Assembly: GCA_020350865.1 (NCBI GenBank)
Contig: CP070726.1
Coordinates: 2,305,078 to 2,311,325, forward strand
Reading direction: 5' to 3'
From: Thermoplasmata archaeon
Lineage (GTDB): Archaea > Thermoplasmatota > Thermoplasmata > GCA-020350865
Length of the DNA stretch: 6,248 bases
In this document: positions 1 through 6,002 of the stretch, piece after piece
Numbering within the stretch: the first letter of the stretch is position 1
Layout of the letters: each line of letters begins with the position of its first letter
Program-made: the position numbers and the translations under genes
The notes under the pieces: model-generated
What the model was told of the DNA's origin: nothing
What the model saw: only the letters and a program-made list of their open reading frames with translations
Databases searched by the model: none

Positions 1-1417
1 AGGGGGTGTTGGCAACTTCTATTTCGTGGTGAGAGATGGCGCGAGTTTTGAGATGAGCAACAGCACCCTTACATACTGCGGATACGAACATACCGATTAC
101 AGGTACACCGGCCTCTATCTCGAATGCGATGCCTCAATAGAATATTCGACAATCGATCATTGCGAGCAAGGGATAATGGCCGAAAACAGAACTGTCACCA
201 TCAAGCATACCACCATAGAGCACAGTTCCGGGTACAATTTAAAGGGACATAAAGCCACCATGACTATCGACCATTGCACGTTCAATGCCACCTCAGGGAA
301 ATCCAATGTCGAATTCTCTGATGAATGCACAGTAACATTCACACACAACACCGTCTCCTATGCCGCGCACAACGGCATATGGGCCGACGACAGCTGTGAT
401 TTGACCCTCACAAACAACTTCATTCACAACAACACACGCTCCGGACTCTGGATAAATGATTCCGATGTGGTCTGCAACACCAACACCATAAGTGATAACG
501 GGAAAACGGATGCGCCAACATGGGACGAATCGGGCCACGGTTTTGCAGGTTTTCACGGTGATGTCACGTTTAAAAACAACCTGGTTGGATATAACTTCGG
601 GCATAACTTTGAGACCACAAATTGTACAGCCGTGTTCGAGGATAACACATTCTATCGCTCTATAATGAAATGCAACGTCGAGTTCTTCGAGGGCTCGGTC
701 GTTACTGCAAAGAACAACTACATCGACGGTGCGGGGCACAACTGCTTCTGGGTGAGGGACGGCGTTACAGCCACAATCGAGAACAACATCATGAAGAACA
801 GCCCTCATAATGGAATATGGGCTGGCAACGGCTGTACAATGATTATCAGAAACAACGAAATCGAGAACTGCGCAGAGAGCGGGATTTACAGCTACAACTC
901 GACCCTCACAATAGAGAACAACGAAATCACGAACTGCACATGGTGGGGCATTCAAACCGAGGGCTGCACCGTGACCCAGAGCGGCAACTCCTTTACAGAT
1001 GTTGACCTGGGTGAGATAAGCTATCAATACTTCATCAAACTGAAGGTAAAGGATAAGGATGATGCAGCCGTATCCGGGGCAACTGTAAGAATCAAGGACT
1101 CGGGCGGCAATGTATTATATACCACCACAACAGATGCAAACGGCGAGACCTCCGACATGCTGTTTACGGGGTTCAAACAGGATGCGGGCGGAGCCACCAC
1201 AACACCCTCGTATACGGTGGAAGTGGAAAAGGACGGTATGAGCACCTCTTCTGTGGAAACATTCGACCAGACCGAAACAATTTCTATGAGCCTGGCAGCA
1301 GAGGAGGACGGTGAGGATGAGGACGGTGATTTTACCTTGATGATCATAATTATAGTGGTGATCGTAATCGTCGTTCTTGTCATAGCAATGGTGGCCATGA
1401 AAAAGAAGAAGACCTAG
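1..1417 (+). CDS. Right-handed beta-helix surface protein with C-terminal membrane anchor (5' end missing)
   Basis: The reading frame is open to the left edge (first full codon at base 2), so the start and any signal peptide lie outside the window; the GTG at 26 reads through as an internal valine. Counting that GTG as residue 1, residues ~10-325 form a parallel beta-helix. An Asn/Ser/Thr ladder recurs every 22-23 residues (N108, N131, N153, N185, N207, N231, N254, N277, N299, N321), with one ~10-residue insertion between N153 and N185. Residues ~337-425 look like a carboxypeptidase-regulatory/Ig-like beta-sandwich (VSGATVRIKD, then TTDANGETS). An acidic linker (EEDGEDEDGD, 426-435) leads to an Ile/Val-rich helix (~436-458) and a KKKKT tail, so the helix domain should face outward. 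There are 14 Cys and about 8 N-glycosylation sequons. Beta-helices of this NosD/pectate-lyase-like type bind or cleave polysaccharides or act as scaffolds; no catalytic set is recognisable, so function is open. It sits 111 bp upstream of the following operon and may be a separate transcript. Confidence 0.85.
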   Translation, partial: GGVGNFYFVVRDGASFEMSNSTLTYCGYEHTDYRYTGLYLECDASIEYSTIDHCEQGIMAENRTVTIKHTTIEHSSGYNLKGHKATMTIDHCTFNATSGKSNVEFSDECTVTFTHNTVSYAAHNGIWADDSCDLTLTNNFIHNNTRSGLWINDSDVVCNTNTISDNGKTDAPTWDESGHGFAGFHGDVTFKNNLVGYNFGHNFETTNCTAVFEDNTFYRSIMKCNVEFFEGSVVTAKNNYIDGAGHNCFWVRDGVTATIENNIMKNSPHNGIWAGNGCTMIIRNNEIENCAESGIYSYNSTLTIENNEITNCTWWGIQTEGCTVTQSGNSFTDVDLGEISYQYFIKLKVKDKDDAAVSGATVRIKDSGGNVLYTTTTDANGETSDMLFTGFKQDAGGATTTPSYTVEVEKDGMSTSSVETFDQTETISMSLAAEEDGEDEDGDFTLMIIIIVVIVIVVLVIAMVAMKKKKT

Positions 1418-1454
1418 CACAACTGAAATCGCCTTTACATTACTAAGTTTCGAC

Positions 1455-1466
1455 AAAATATTTAAG
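1455..1466 (+). promoter_or_regulatory. Candidate archaeal TATA element upstream of the four-gene operon
   Basis: This is the most AT-rich block (AAAATATTTAAG) in the 111-bp gap between the first beta-helix gene and the gene at 1529. It resembles an archaeal TATA box with a purine/A-rich BRE-like flank. A start site about 25 bp downstream (~1485-1490) would leave a leader of about 40 nt before the ATG. No other intergenic space in the window is large enough for a promoter, which supports this as the operon promoter. The rest of the gap (1418-1454 and 1467-1516) shows no hairpin, clear T-tract terminator or obvious operator palindrome. Confidence 0.4.
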
Positions 1467-1516
1467 TAATCTGTCAAGAATAGCATTTAACATCAAATTG
1501 ATCTAGAGGATTCCTT

Positions 1517-1523
1517 AGGGGAT
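1517..1523 (+). promoter_or_regulatory. Ribosome binding site for the gene at 1529
   Basis: AGGGGAT ends 5 nt before the ATG at 1529, and the start it selects begins directly with a good signal peptide. Another ATG at 1524 is in a different frame and opens no long reading frame. Confidence 0.45.
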
Positions 1524-1528
1524 ATGAT

Positions 1529-2608
1529 ATGGGGCTCAGACATATCTGGATAACTGCAGCCGTTCTATTCCTGTTGGCCATGGCTGTACCTCTAACCTCT
1601 GCTGCACCAAAGGCCATCATTTACGAGATGGATGTTACCGCATCCCCGGCGGTCCAGGGCAGGAACCTTCCAATCGAAATCGAATGGAAGTGCGGATGGG
1701 GGGGAGCATGCTGTTATACTGTATATGCCCGTGATATTGAAGCGGAGATCTTCATTCCAGAAAATGTCACACTGATAGAGGGAGACAAGAAACAGGTAGT
1801 TACCTCCTCGGGCCAGGCCTCCGGTACCGTGTCCGTGGAACCAGGCGGGGGACTGACCAGGCTCAGTAAGAAATGGGTTGTGGAGGCCAGTGAATACGAT
1901 GTTTACACCATTGAAGTCCAGTGCACGGGAAGAAATGAACTGGGGGAGGAGATCAATGAAACAGGGCATGTAAACATCACTATTCAGCCCGGTGCTTCCA
2001 TATCAAAACCAATACTACCAAGGAGCCCCTCAATTGGTAAGGATATTGTCATAGTTGCAGAGGTTACCAGCTCAGACAGCACAGTGAAAAGTGTCTCGCT
2101 CTATCACTCAAAGGATCAGGAGAATTGGGTCCAAATAACCATGGGGAACACCGAAGGAGACGCATGGATGGGGACGGTGCCAAGCCAGGAAAAAGAGGGC
2201 GAGGTTTACTACTATCTTGAGTCCATTGATGAGAATGACAAAACATTCACAACGGAGGTCTATTCACTTCAGGTAAGGGATATGGACAAGATCGGGACTG
2301 TCACCTTGCTTTCCACCTACGGGACCCTTCTCGCCTTTATCATTGGAACCGTGGCGATATTCATGTTCAACAGGAGGTTAAAGACTCCCACCTCAAAATC
2401 TGGGATGACCATTTTGGGCGCATCCCTCAGGCTGTCGGCATTAAGGGGTCTCGATGAGATAACCGATGACCAGGAGAAGATGAAAAAACTCAGGACAGGG
2501 ATCGCGCTGGCATTATTGATAGCCGTAATAATTCTGCTTGTGTTGGGGATTTACACAGGCCAACTTCAGGAAGTGATCTCCCATACCACCAATCCATCGG
2601 AAGCATGA
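1529..2608 (+). CDS. Exported two-helix membrane protein with Cys-rich outer domain and Ig/FN3-like domain
   Basis: A 359-residue protein of unrecognised family. Residues 1-25 are a signal peptide or signal anchor (hydrophobic ~7-22, then LTSAAP). Residues ~27-155 form a beta-rich outer domain with an unusual CGWGGACC motif (C55, C61, C62) and one more Cys, C132. Residues ~160-250 are an Ig/FN3-like domain (VKSVSLYHS, W200, EVYYYLESID) that matches the membrane-proximal domain of the protein encoded at 4030-5973. Transmembrane helix ~256-280 is followed by positive NRRLK, a cytoplasmic loop of ~42 residues, and a second helix ~323-344 with a short outer tail. It is the first gene of a tight operon and ends 12 bp before the iron-sulfur membrane protein gene, so it is probably an outer partner of that protein. 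The four outer Cys could form disulfides or bind a metal; that part is inference. The start is supported by the upstream SD-like AGGGGAT and the immediate signal peptide. Confidence 0.85.
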   Translation: MGLRHIWITAAVLFLLAMAVPLTSAAPKAIIYEMDVTASPAVQGRNLPIEIEWKCGWGGACCYTVYARDIEAEIFIPENVTLIEGDKKQVVTSSGQASGTVSVEPGGGLTRLSKKWVVEASEYDVYTIEVQCTGRNELGEEINETGHVNITIQPGASISKPILPRSPSIGKDIVIVAEVTSSDSTVKSVSLYHSKDQENWVQITMGNTEGDAWMGTVPSQEKEGEVYYYLESIDENDKTFTTEVYSLQVRDMDKIGTVTLLSTYGTLLAFIIGTVAIFMFNRRLKTPTSKSGMTILGASLRLSALRGLDEITDDQEKMKKLRTGIALALLIAVIILLVLGIYTGQLQEVISHTTNPSEA

Positions 2609-2612
2609 GAAC

Positions 2613-2619
2613 AGGGAAG
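2613..2619 (+). promoter_or_regulatory. SD-like site that leaves the start at 2621 or 2627 uncertain
   Basis: AGGGAAG lies in the 12-bp gap after the stop at 2608. It is almost in contact with the ATG at 2621 (1 nt between) but has standard 7-nt spacing to the in-frame ATG at 2627. The true protein may therefore start two residues later, at MENGVDAE. Confidence 0.4.
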
Positions 2620-2620
2620 A

Positions 2621-4051
2621 ATGGCCATGGAAAACGGGGTCGATGCTGAAACAGAACCCAGCGATTCTGATGAGGCAGTACATGAGATAAAGAGGACCCC
2701 AATCGCCATTATGATATTGGGTCTTATGCTTCTCATCTCCGGCCTTGTCTGGCTGCTGGGCTCGGTAATTGCGCTCTTCGGCCTTATTTCCGGCTATGAT
2801 GTAGTGTCCGATATTTTCAAAGACGATGTGTACATGGTGGCCCTGTTCGGGGTAACCGCCTTTATGGGTCTTGGTGCGGTTAGCGTCTTTTCAGGTGTGG
2901 GACTTTTTAAACTGAAAAGGTGGTCGCTTTCGGTTGCCATTGGGGCGGCTCTCATGGGCATCGGCATAGGGCTGGTTCTGACCAGCCTGGAAAAACTGCT
3001 TCTCATTGGCATTCTGAGCGCTGCAGTGTATACCGTACTGATTTTCTACCTCTTCTTGGCCCCGCAAATCCGGAGAACCTTCTCATCTATCAGCGTGAAA
3101 CATTTCAGAATGGCCTCCCAATTCAGTTTTCTTTTCCTTATCAATGCAACGATAGTGGGCTCCCTCATCATTGCCCCTTTTCTTCCCATCCTGCGTTTTC
3201 GGCACATGGCCGGCGGCAGATACGGGGTACCTCTGTGCTCTGTGGGCTCACTTGCCAGGTGCCTTTCCGGCAACTGGTGGGGCTTGTTCTTTCCCATCGC
3301 AGTTCTGAGCGTACTGTTTTTGGTTGGGGTGTTCATTGGACGCGGGATGTGCGGATGCGTATGCCCCATCGGTTTTCTCCAAGACATCATCACCAAAGCA
3401 CGAACAAAACTTCACTTGAATTCAAAGGAGATTTCACAAAAAAACCACGAGAGGCTGACCACTGCCAAATACGCCATACTGTTCCTTTTACTGCTAATCG
3501 CCCTCAGCATCGGGATTTCCTCCATCGCCCATTCTGAGGCAGGAGAAGCCTACGCCTCCCAGTACTCCGAGCTTCCCCTGATAGAGTCGGGGGCAACACC
3601 GTGCGAGGCATGTCCCGCCCCCATTATCGGCTATTTCATGCCTGACGATTTCATAGTCCACAGCCTCGATGGCTCATTCGTGCTCACATCCGAGGCTGCC
3701 CTGCGTTTGTTCGTCTTTGTCGGATTTTTAGCCGGAGCGGTTGTCATGGGGAGGTTCTACTGCAGGTACTTCTGCCCTTCCGGCGCCATGATCTCCTTTT
3801 TCAACAAGGGAAGCATGCTGTCACTCTATAAAGACCAGGAAAAGTGCACAAAATGCAACTACTGCGTCACCGCCTGTCCCATGAGGATACAGAGCCTGAA
3901 GGACGAGGATGTGGACTACGAGATCAGGGATAGGGAATGTATCTTCTGTCTGGACTGCATAGATGCGTGTCCGGAGAAAGCTCTTATACTCCAGTTCAGA
4001 AACAAGGATGTATACAAGGGAGGGAAAGAATGGTGGGAAAAGGTTTCCTAG
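2621..4051 (+). CDS. Polytopic 4Fe-4S membrane protein of the NapH/NosR/CcoG (Fer4_5) type
   Basis: A 476-residue membrane redox protein. Eight helices are predicted by eye: ~27-56, 71-95, 102-121, 125-147, 166-190, 219-240, 283-303 and 356-376. Positive loops place both ends in the cytoplasm. The family core is the last ~310 residues: CX3CP motif 1 after helix 6 (C244, C248-P249-I-G, with an extra C246), CX3CP motif 2 after helix 8 (GRFYCRYFCPSG, C381/C385), and a cytoplasmic 2x[4Fe-4S] ferredoxin domain with C409/C412/C415/C419-P and C440/C443/C446/C450-P. Family members such as NapH, NosR and CcoG/RdxA relay electrons to or from membrane pools. Two features are unusual. The four N-terminal helices (~150 residues) exceed the usual NapH core. 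Four Cys fall on the predicted outer face (C206, C214, C328, C331 in PCEACPAP). It lies 12 bp after the exported-protein gene, and its 3' end overlaps the next gene. The electron donor and acceptor are unknown; no heme or flavin (FMN-binding) domain is present, unlike full-length NosR. Confidence 0.9.
   Translation: MAMENGVDAETEPSDSDEAVHEIKRTPIAIMILGLMLLISGLVWLLGSVIALFGLISGYDVVSDIFKDDVYMVALFGVTAFMGLGAVSVFSGVGLFKLKRWSLSVAIGAALMGIGIGLVLTSLEKLLLIGILSAAVYTVLIFYLFLAPQIRRTFSSISVKHFRMASQFSFLFLINATIVGSLIIAPFLPILRFRHMAGGRYGVPLCSVGSLARCLSGNWWGLFFPIAVLSVLFLVGVFIGRGMCGCVCPIGFLQDIITKARTKLHLNSKEISQKNHERLTTAKYAILFLLLLIALSIGISSIAHSEAGEAYASQYSELPLIESGATPCEACPAPIIGYFMPDDFIVHSLDGSFVLTSEAALRLFVFVGFLAGAVVMGRFYCRYFCPSGAMISFFNKGSMLSLYKDQEKCTKCNYCVTACPMRIQSLKDEDVDYEIRDRECIFCLDCIDACPEKALILQFRNKDVYKGGKEWWEKVS
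4016..4024 (+). promoter_or_regulatory. Ribosome binding site inside the end of the iron-sulfur gene
   Basis: AAGGGAGGG contains a good match to the archaeal SD core GGAGG, with 5 nt between it and the ATG at 4030. It lies within the last codons of the upstream gene. It decides the start at 4030 over the in-frame ATG at 3937, which would add 31 residues merely read from another frame of the ferredoxin domain. It indicates translational coupling. Confidence 0.7.
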
Positions 4052-5973
4052 GTATCTTGCTGGCAATATCCTTCGTTCTTGCATCCCTGCCTTCCGAAGC
4101 ACAGGGGGACACAACAAGGGCCTTTGAAAAGTACGACATGGTAAACCTTCCCCCCCAAGACAAGAACGGCAATTTCACCCTGGATGAGGATGACGAGTGG
4201 ACCATAACAGGACAGGGGGTTTTGGAGGGCAATATCACGTTGTATGAAGAATCAGCAGTCATTATAGATGAAGCGAATATTACAATAAACGGCACCATCT
4301 GGGTAAGGGACAGCACAACAATCGTCATAAGAGCTTCTGACTTGATAATCAATGTACCTTCCTCCGAACCGGTTCCCGTGGCGAGACAGTACGACGATCC
4401 CAGGGGCTTTGTTTTGATCGAGGACGGCGCCTCCCTTGATGTCAAAGACTCCTCCGTGTACATGTGCAGACACCAGTTCGAGCAGCAGGTCCCGGATCTC
4501 ATCTATCCTGCGGAGGTATTCGTGAATTTCGGCAGATTCAGTTTTGAGAACTCCTATCTAAATACTGAAGGCTCAACAACAACCACCATATTCAACGACA
4601 CCTATCGCTACAATATCACACGCGGCATCGTTCAACACATGAACTGCGAATTCAATATCACCGATTCAAACCTGACCTCGGGCATCGTGTTTTATGTGAA
4701 TGCACACGGCACCATTCACAACACGAACTTCAGGAGCTTTTCCATGTGGAAGTATACGGCTGAAAGCCTGGTTGTCATTTCAAACTCATCCATCGCCCGT
4801 ACCACGACAATTGCAGAAAGCTCGAATGCCATCCTTAGAAATTGTCAACTGGGCTCTGGATTGACAGTGAGGGGCTCGGCCATGGCTCTTTTGGTCAAAA
4901 CCACCATCGAAAGTTTAAAACTCGAGGATAACGCCACTCTAATCATGGATGATTCCTTTCTCTATGAAGAATCCTCCGACAAGGGAGCAAACCAGGTATG
5001 GGACCATGCCAGTTTGACCCTGCAAAACGCCTCTTTTGTACAACAATTGCATTTTCACGATAACTCCTCAGTTACATTTGTCAATTCATCCATGAACCGC
5101 ACCATACTAACCGAAGATGCGGAAGCATCATTATCGGGCTCGTTCATCGATAATCTGTCTGCCAAGGATAATGTTTCGGTGTGGCTCCAGGGTTCGGATA
5201 TATCCGAGTATCATTTGGAAAATGACTCCAATATCTGTAATATCACGACGTTGGCCGTGTCCACCACACTGAACCAACAGCCTCTAAGTATCCTGGTTGA
5301 ATTGGAGGACAGTGAAGAGGAAGTCTTCACCTCTGCGGATACCAATGAAAAAGGAAGAGCGGAGTTCATGTTGGTAAGAGATATCATTGCAATCAATAAA
5401 TCAACCGGAGAGGCAGCCTTCTCGCCCCACATATTGCACTGCACAGCCCGGGCAAGCTATGAAAACCTATACGCCGAAGATGGGGTGGACATCACGGGCT
5501 CACACATTGAGGTGGAACTGGAATTTGAGGATTACGATCCTCCTGTCATAGAGGATGTACAATTCGAAACAGATCCCTTCATAAACACAAACGAGGAGGT
5601 TCTTATCACTGTCAAGGTGGAGGATGAGGGGACGAACCTTAAGAATATCATTTTGAGATACAGCACCGATGATGGAAAAACATGGGAGAACCTGATTCTG
5701 TACTGCATCGAGGAGAATGTATATGAAAATTCCATACCCGGCCAGCCTGACGGAACAAAGGTGAGGTTCTATGTCCAAACCGAGGACAAGGCCGGAAACA
5801 CGGCTGAAAGTCGATATTACTCATATACCGCCGGCGAAGGGTTGATCATGATCAACACACTGATTATAATCGCTGCTGTAACCTTCGTTATTGGAGTTAT
5901 TTTGTTGATTACGATTAAATCGTTACGAAATAAAAACAAGGTGAAAAAATATCTTCGTAGGACTGAAAGATGA
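4030..5973 (+). CDS. Exported beta-helix protein with Ig/FN3-like domain and C-terminal membrane anchor
   Basis: A 647-residue protein. From ATG 4030, residues 1-26 are a signal peptide (VGKGFLGILLAISFVLASL, then PSEAQG). Residues ~50-400 are beta-solenoid. The front part (~60-180) has longer irregular coils; ~250-395 is a compact run in which short N/S-rich turns return about every 19 residues (ISNSSI, LRNCQL, VKTTI, MDDSF, LQNASF, VNSSM, SGSFI, QGSDI). Residues ~410-450 resemble a carboxypeptidase-regulatory-like fold (SADTNEKGRAEF). Residues ~505-600 are an Ig/FN3-like domain (PPVIEDVQF, RYSTDDGKTW, EDKAGN) related to that of the protein encoded at 1529-2608. Helix ~605-629 and a basic tail (KSLRNKNKVKKYLRRTER) anchor it with the bulk outside. 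I count 19 N-X-S/T sequons, as expected for an archaeal surface glycoprotein. It is a domain-level relative of the protein at 1-1417. Overlap of 22 bp with the iron-sulfur gene implies co-production. Substrate binding or scaffolding is possible; no enzymatic activity can be assigned. Confidence 0.88.
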   Translation: MVGKGFLGILLAISFVLASLPSEAQGDTTRAFEKYDMVNLPPQDKNGNFTLDEDDEWTITGQGVLEGNITLYEESAVIIDEANITINGTIWVRDSTTIVIRASDLIINVPSSEPVPVARQYDDPRGFVLIEDGASLDVKDSSVYMCRHQFEQQVPDLIYPAEVFVNFGRFSFENSYLNTEGSTTTTIFNDTYRYNITRGIVQHMNCEFNITDSNLTSGIVFYVNAHGTIHNTNFRSFSMWKYTAESLVVISNSSIARTTTIAESSNAILRNCQLGSGLTVRGSAMALLVKTTIESLKLEDNATLIMDDSFLYEESSDKGANQVWDHASLTLQNASFVQQLHFHDNSSVTFVNSSMNRTILTEDAEASLSGSFIDNLSAKDNVSVWLQGSDISEYHLENDSNICNITTLAVSTTLNQQPLSILVELEDSEEEVFTSADTNEKGRAEFMLVRDIIAINKSTGEAAFSPHILHCTARASYENLYAEDGVDITGSHIEVELEFEDYDPPVIEDVQFETDPFINTNEEVLITVKVEDEGTNLKNIILRYSTDDGKTWENLILYCIEENVYENSIPGQPDGTKVRFYVQTEDKAGNTAESRYYSYTAGEGLIMINTLIIIAAVTFVIGVILLITIKSLRNKNKVKKYLRRTER

Positions 5974-5991
5974 TCCTGACTCTGCTCGAAA

Positions 5992-5997
5992 GGAGGT
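5992..5997 (+). promoter_or_regulatory. Perfect Shine-Dalgarno for the HgdB/BcrC-like gene
   Basis: GGAGGT is the strongest SD in the window, with 5 nt between it and the ATG at 6003. It favours 6003 over an in-frame ATG at 5970 that overlaps the previous stop (ATGA) and would add 11 residues; that upstream ATG has no comparable SD. Confidence 0.75.
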
Positions 5998-6002
5998 CTG
6001 AA

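Noticed and set aside
293..1027. Antisense open frame of 244 codons opposite the first beta-helix gene
   Set aside because: It is a shadow of the repetitive, codon-biased helix region. Its protein is Val/Ala/Cys-rich without a recognisable domain, and the + strand frame shows clear coil periodicity.
1418..1454. Terminator after the first beta-helix gene
   Set aside because: There are only very short T runs (CTTT, AGTTTC) and no hairpin or sustained T-tract, so it is not callable.
1696..1705. Run of seven G (and a run of seven C near 4150) as possible phase-variable sites
   Set aside because: Both lie inside intact frames, are short, and coding continues normally on both sides; chance homopolymers are the simpler explanation.
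2920..3537. 205-codon + strand frame inside the iron-sulfur membrane protein gene
   Set aside because: It is a shifted frame of a convincing membrane protein. Its product is rich in His, Ser, Pro and Arg, with no hydrophobic helices or motifs.
3937..4029. Upstream in-frame extension of the second beta-helix gene to ATG 3937
   Set aside because: The extra 31 residues derive from the second frame of the ferredoxin Cys codons and would bury the signal peptide. ATG 4030 has its own SD and begins directly with that signal peptide.
5970..6002. Alternative start of the HgdB-like gene at the ATGA overlap
   Set aside because: It is in frame and would give coupled translation, but it lacks a good SD. 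The GGAGGT at 5992-5997 is ideally placed for 6003, so it is kept only as a minor alternative.
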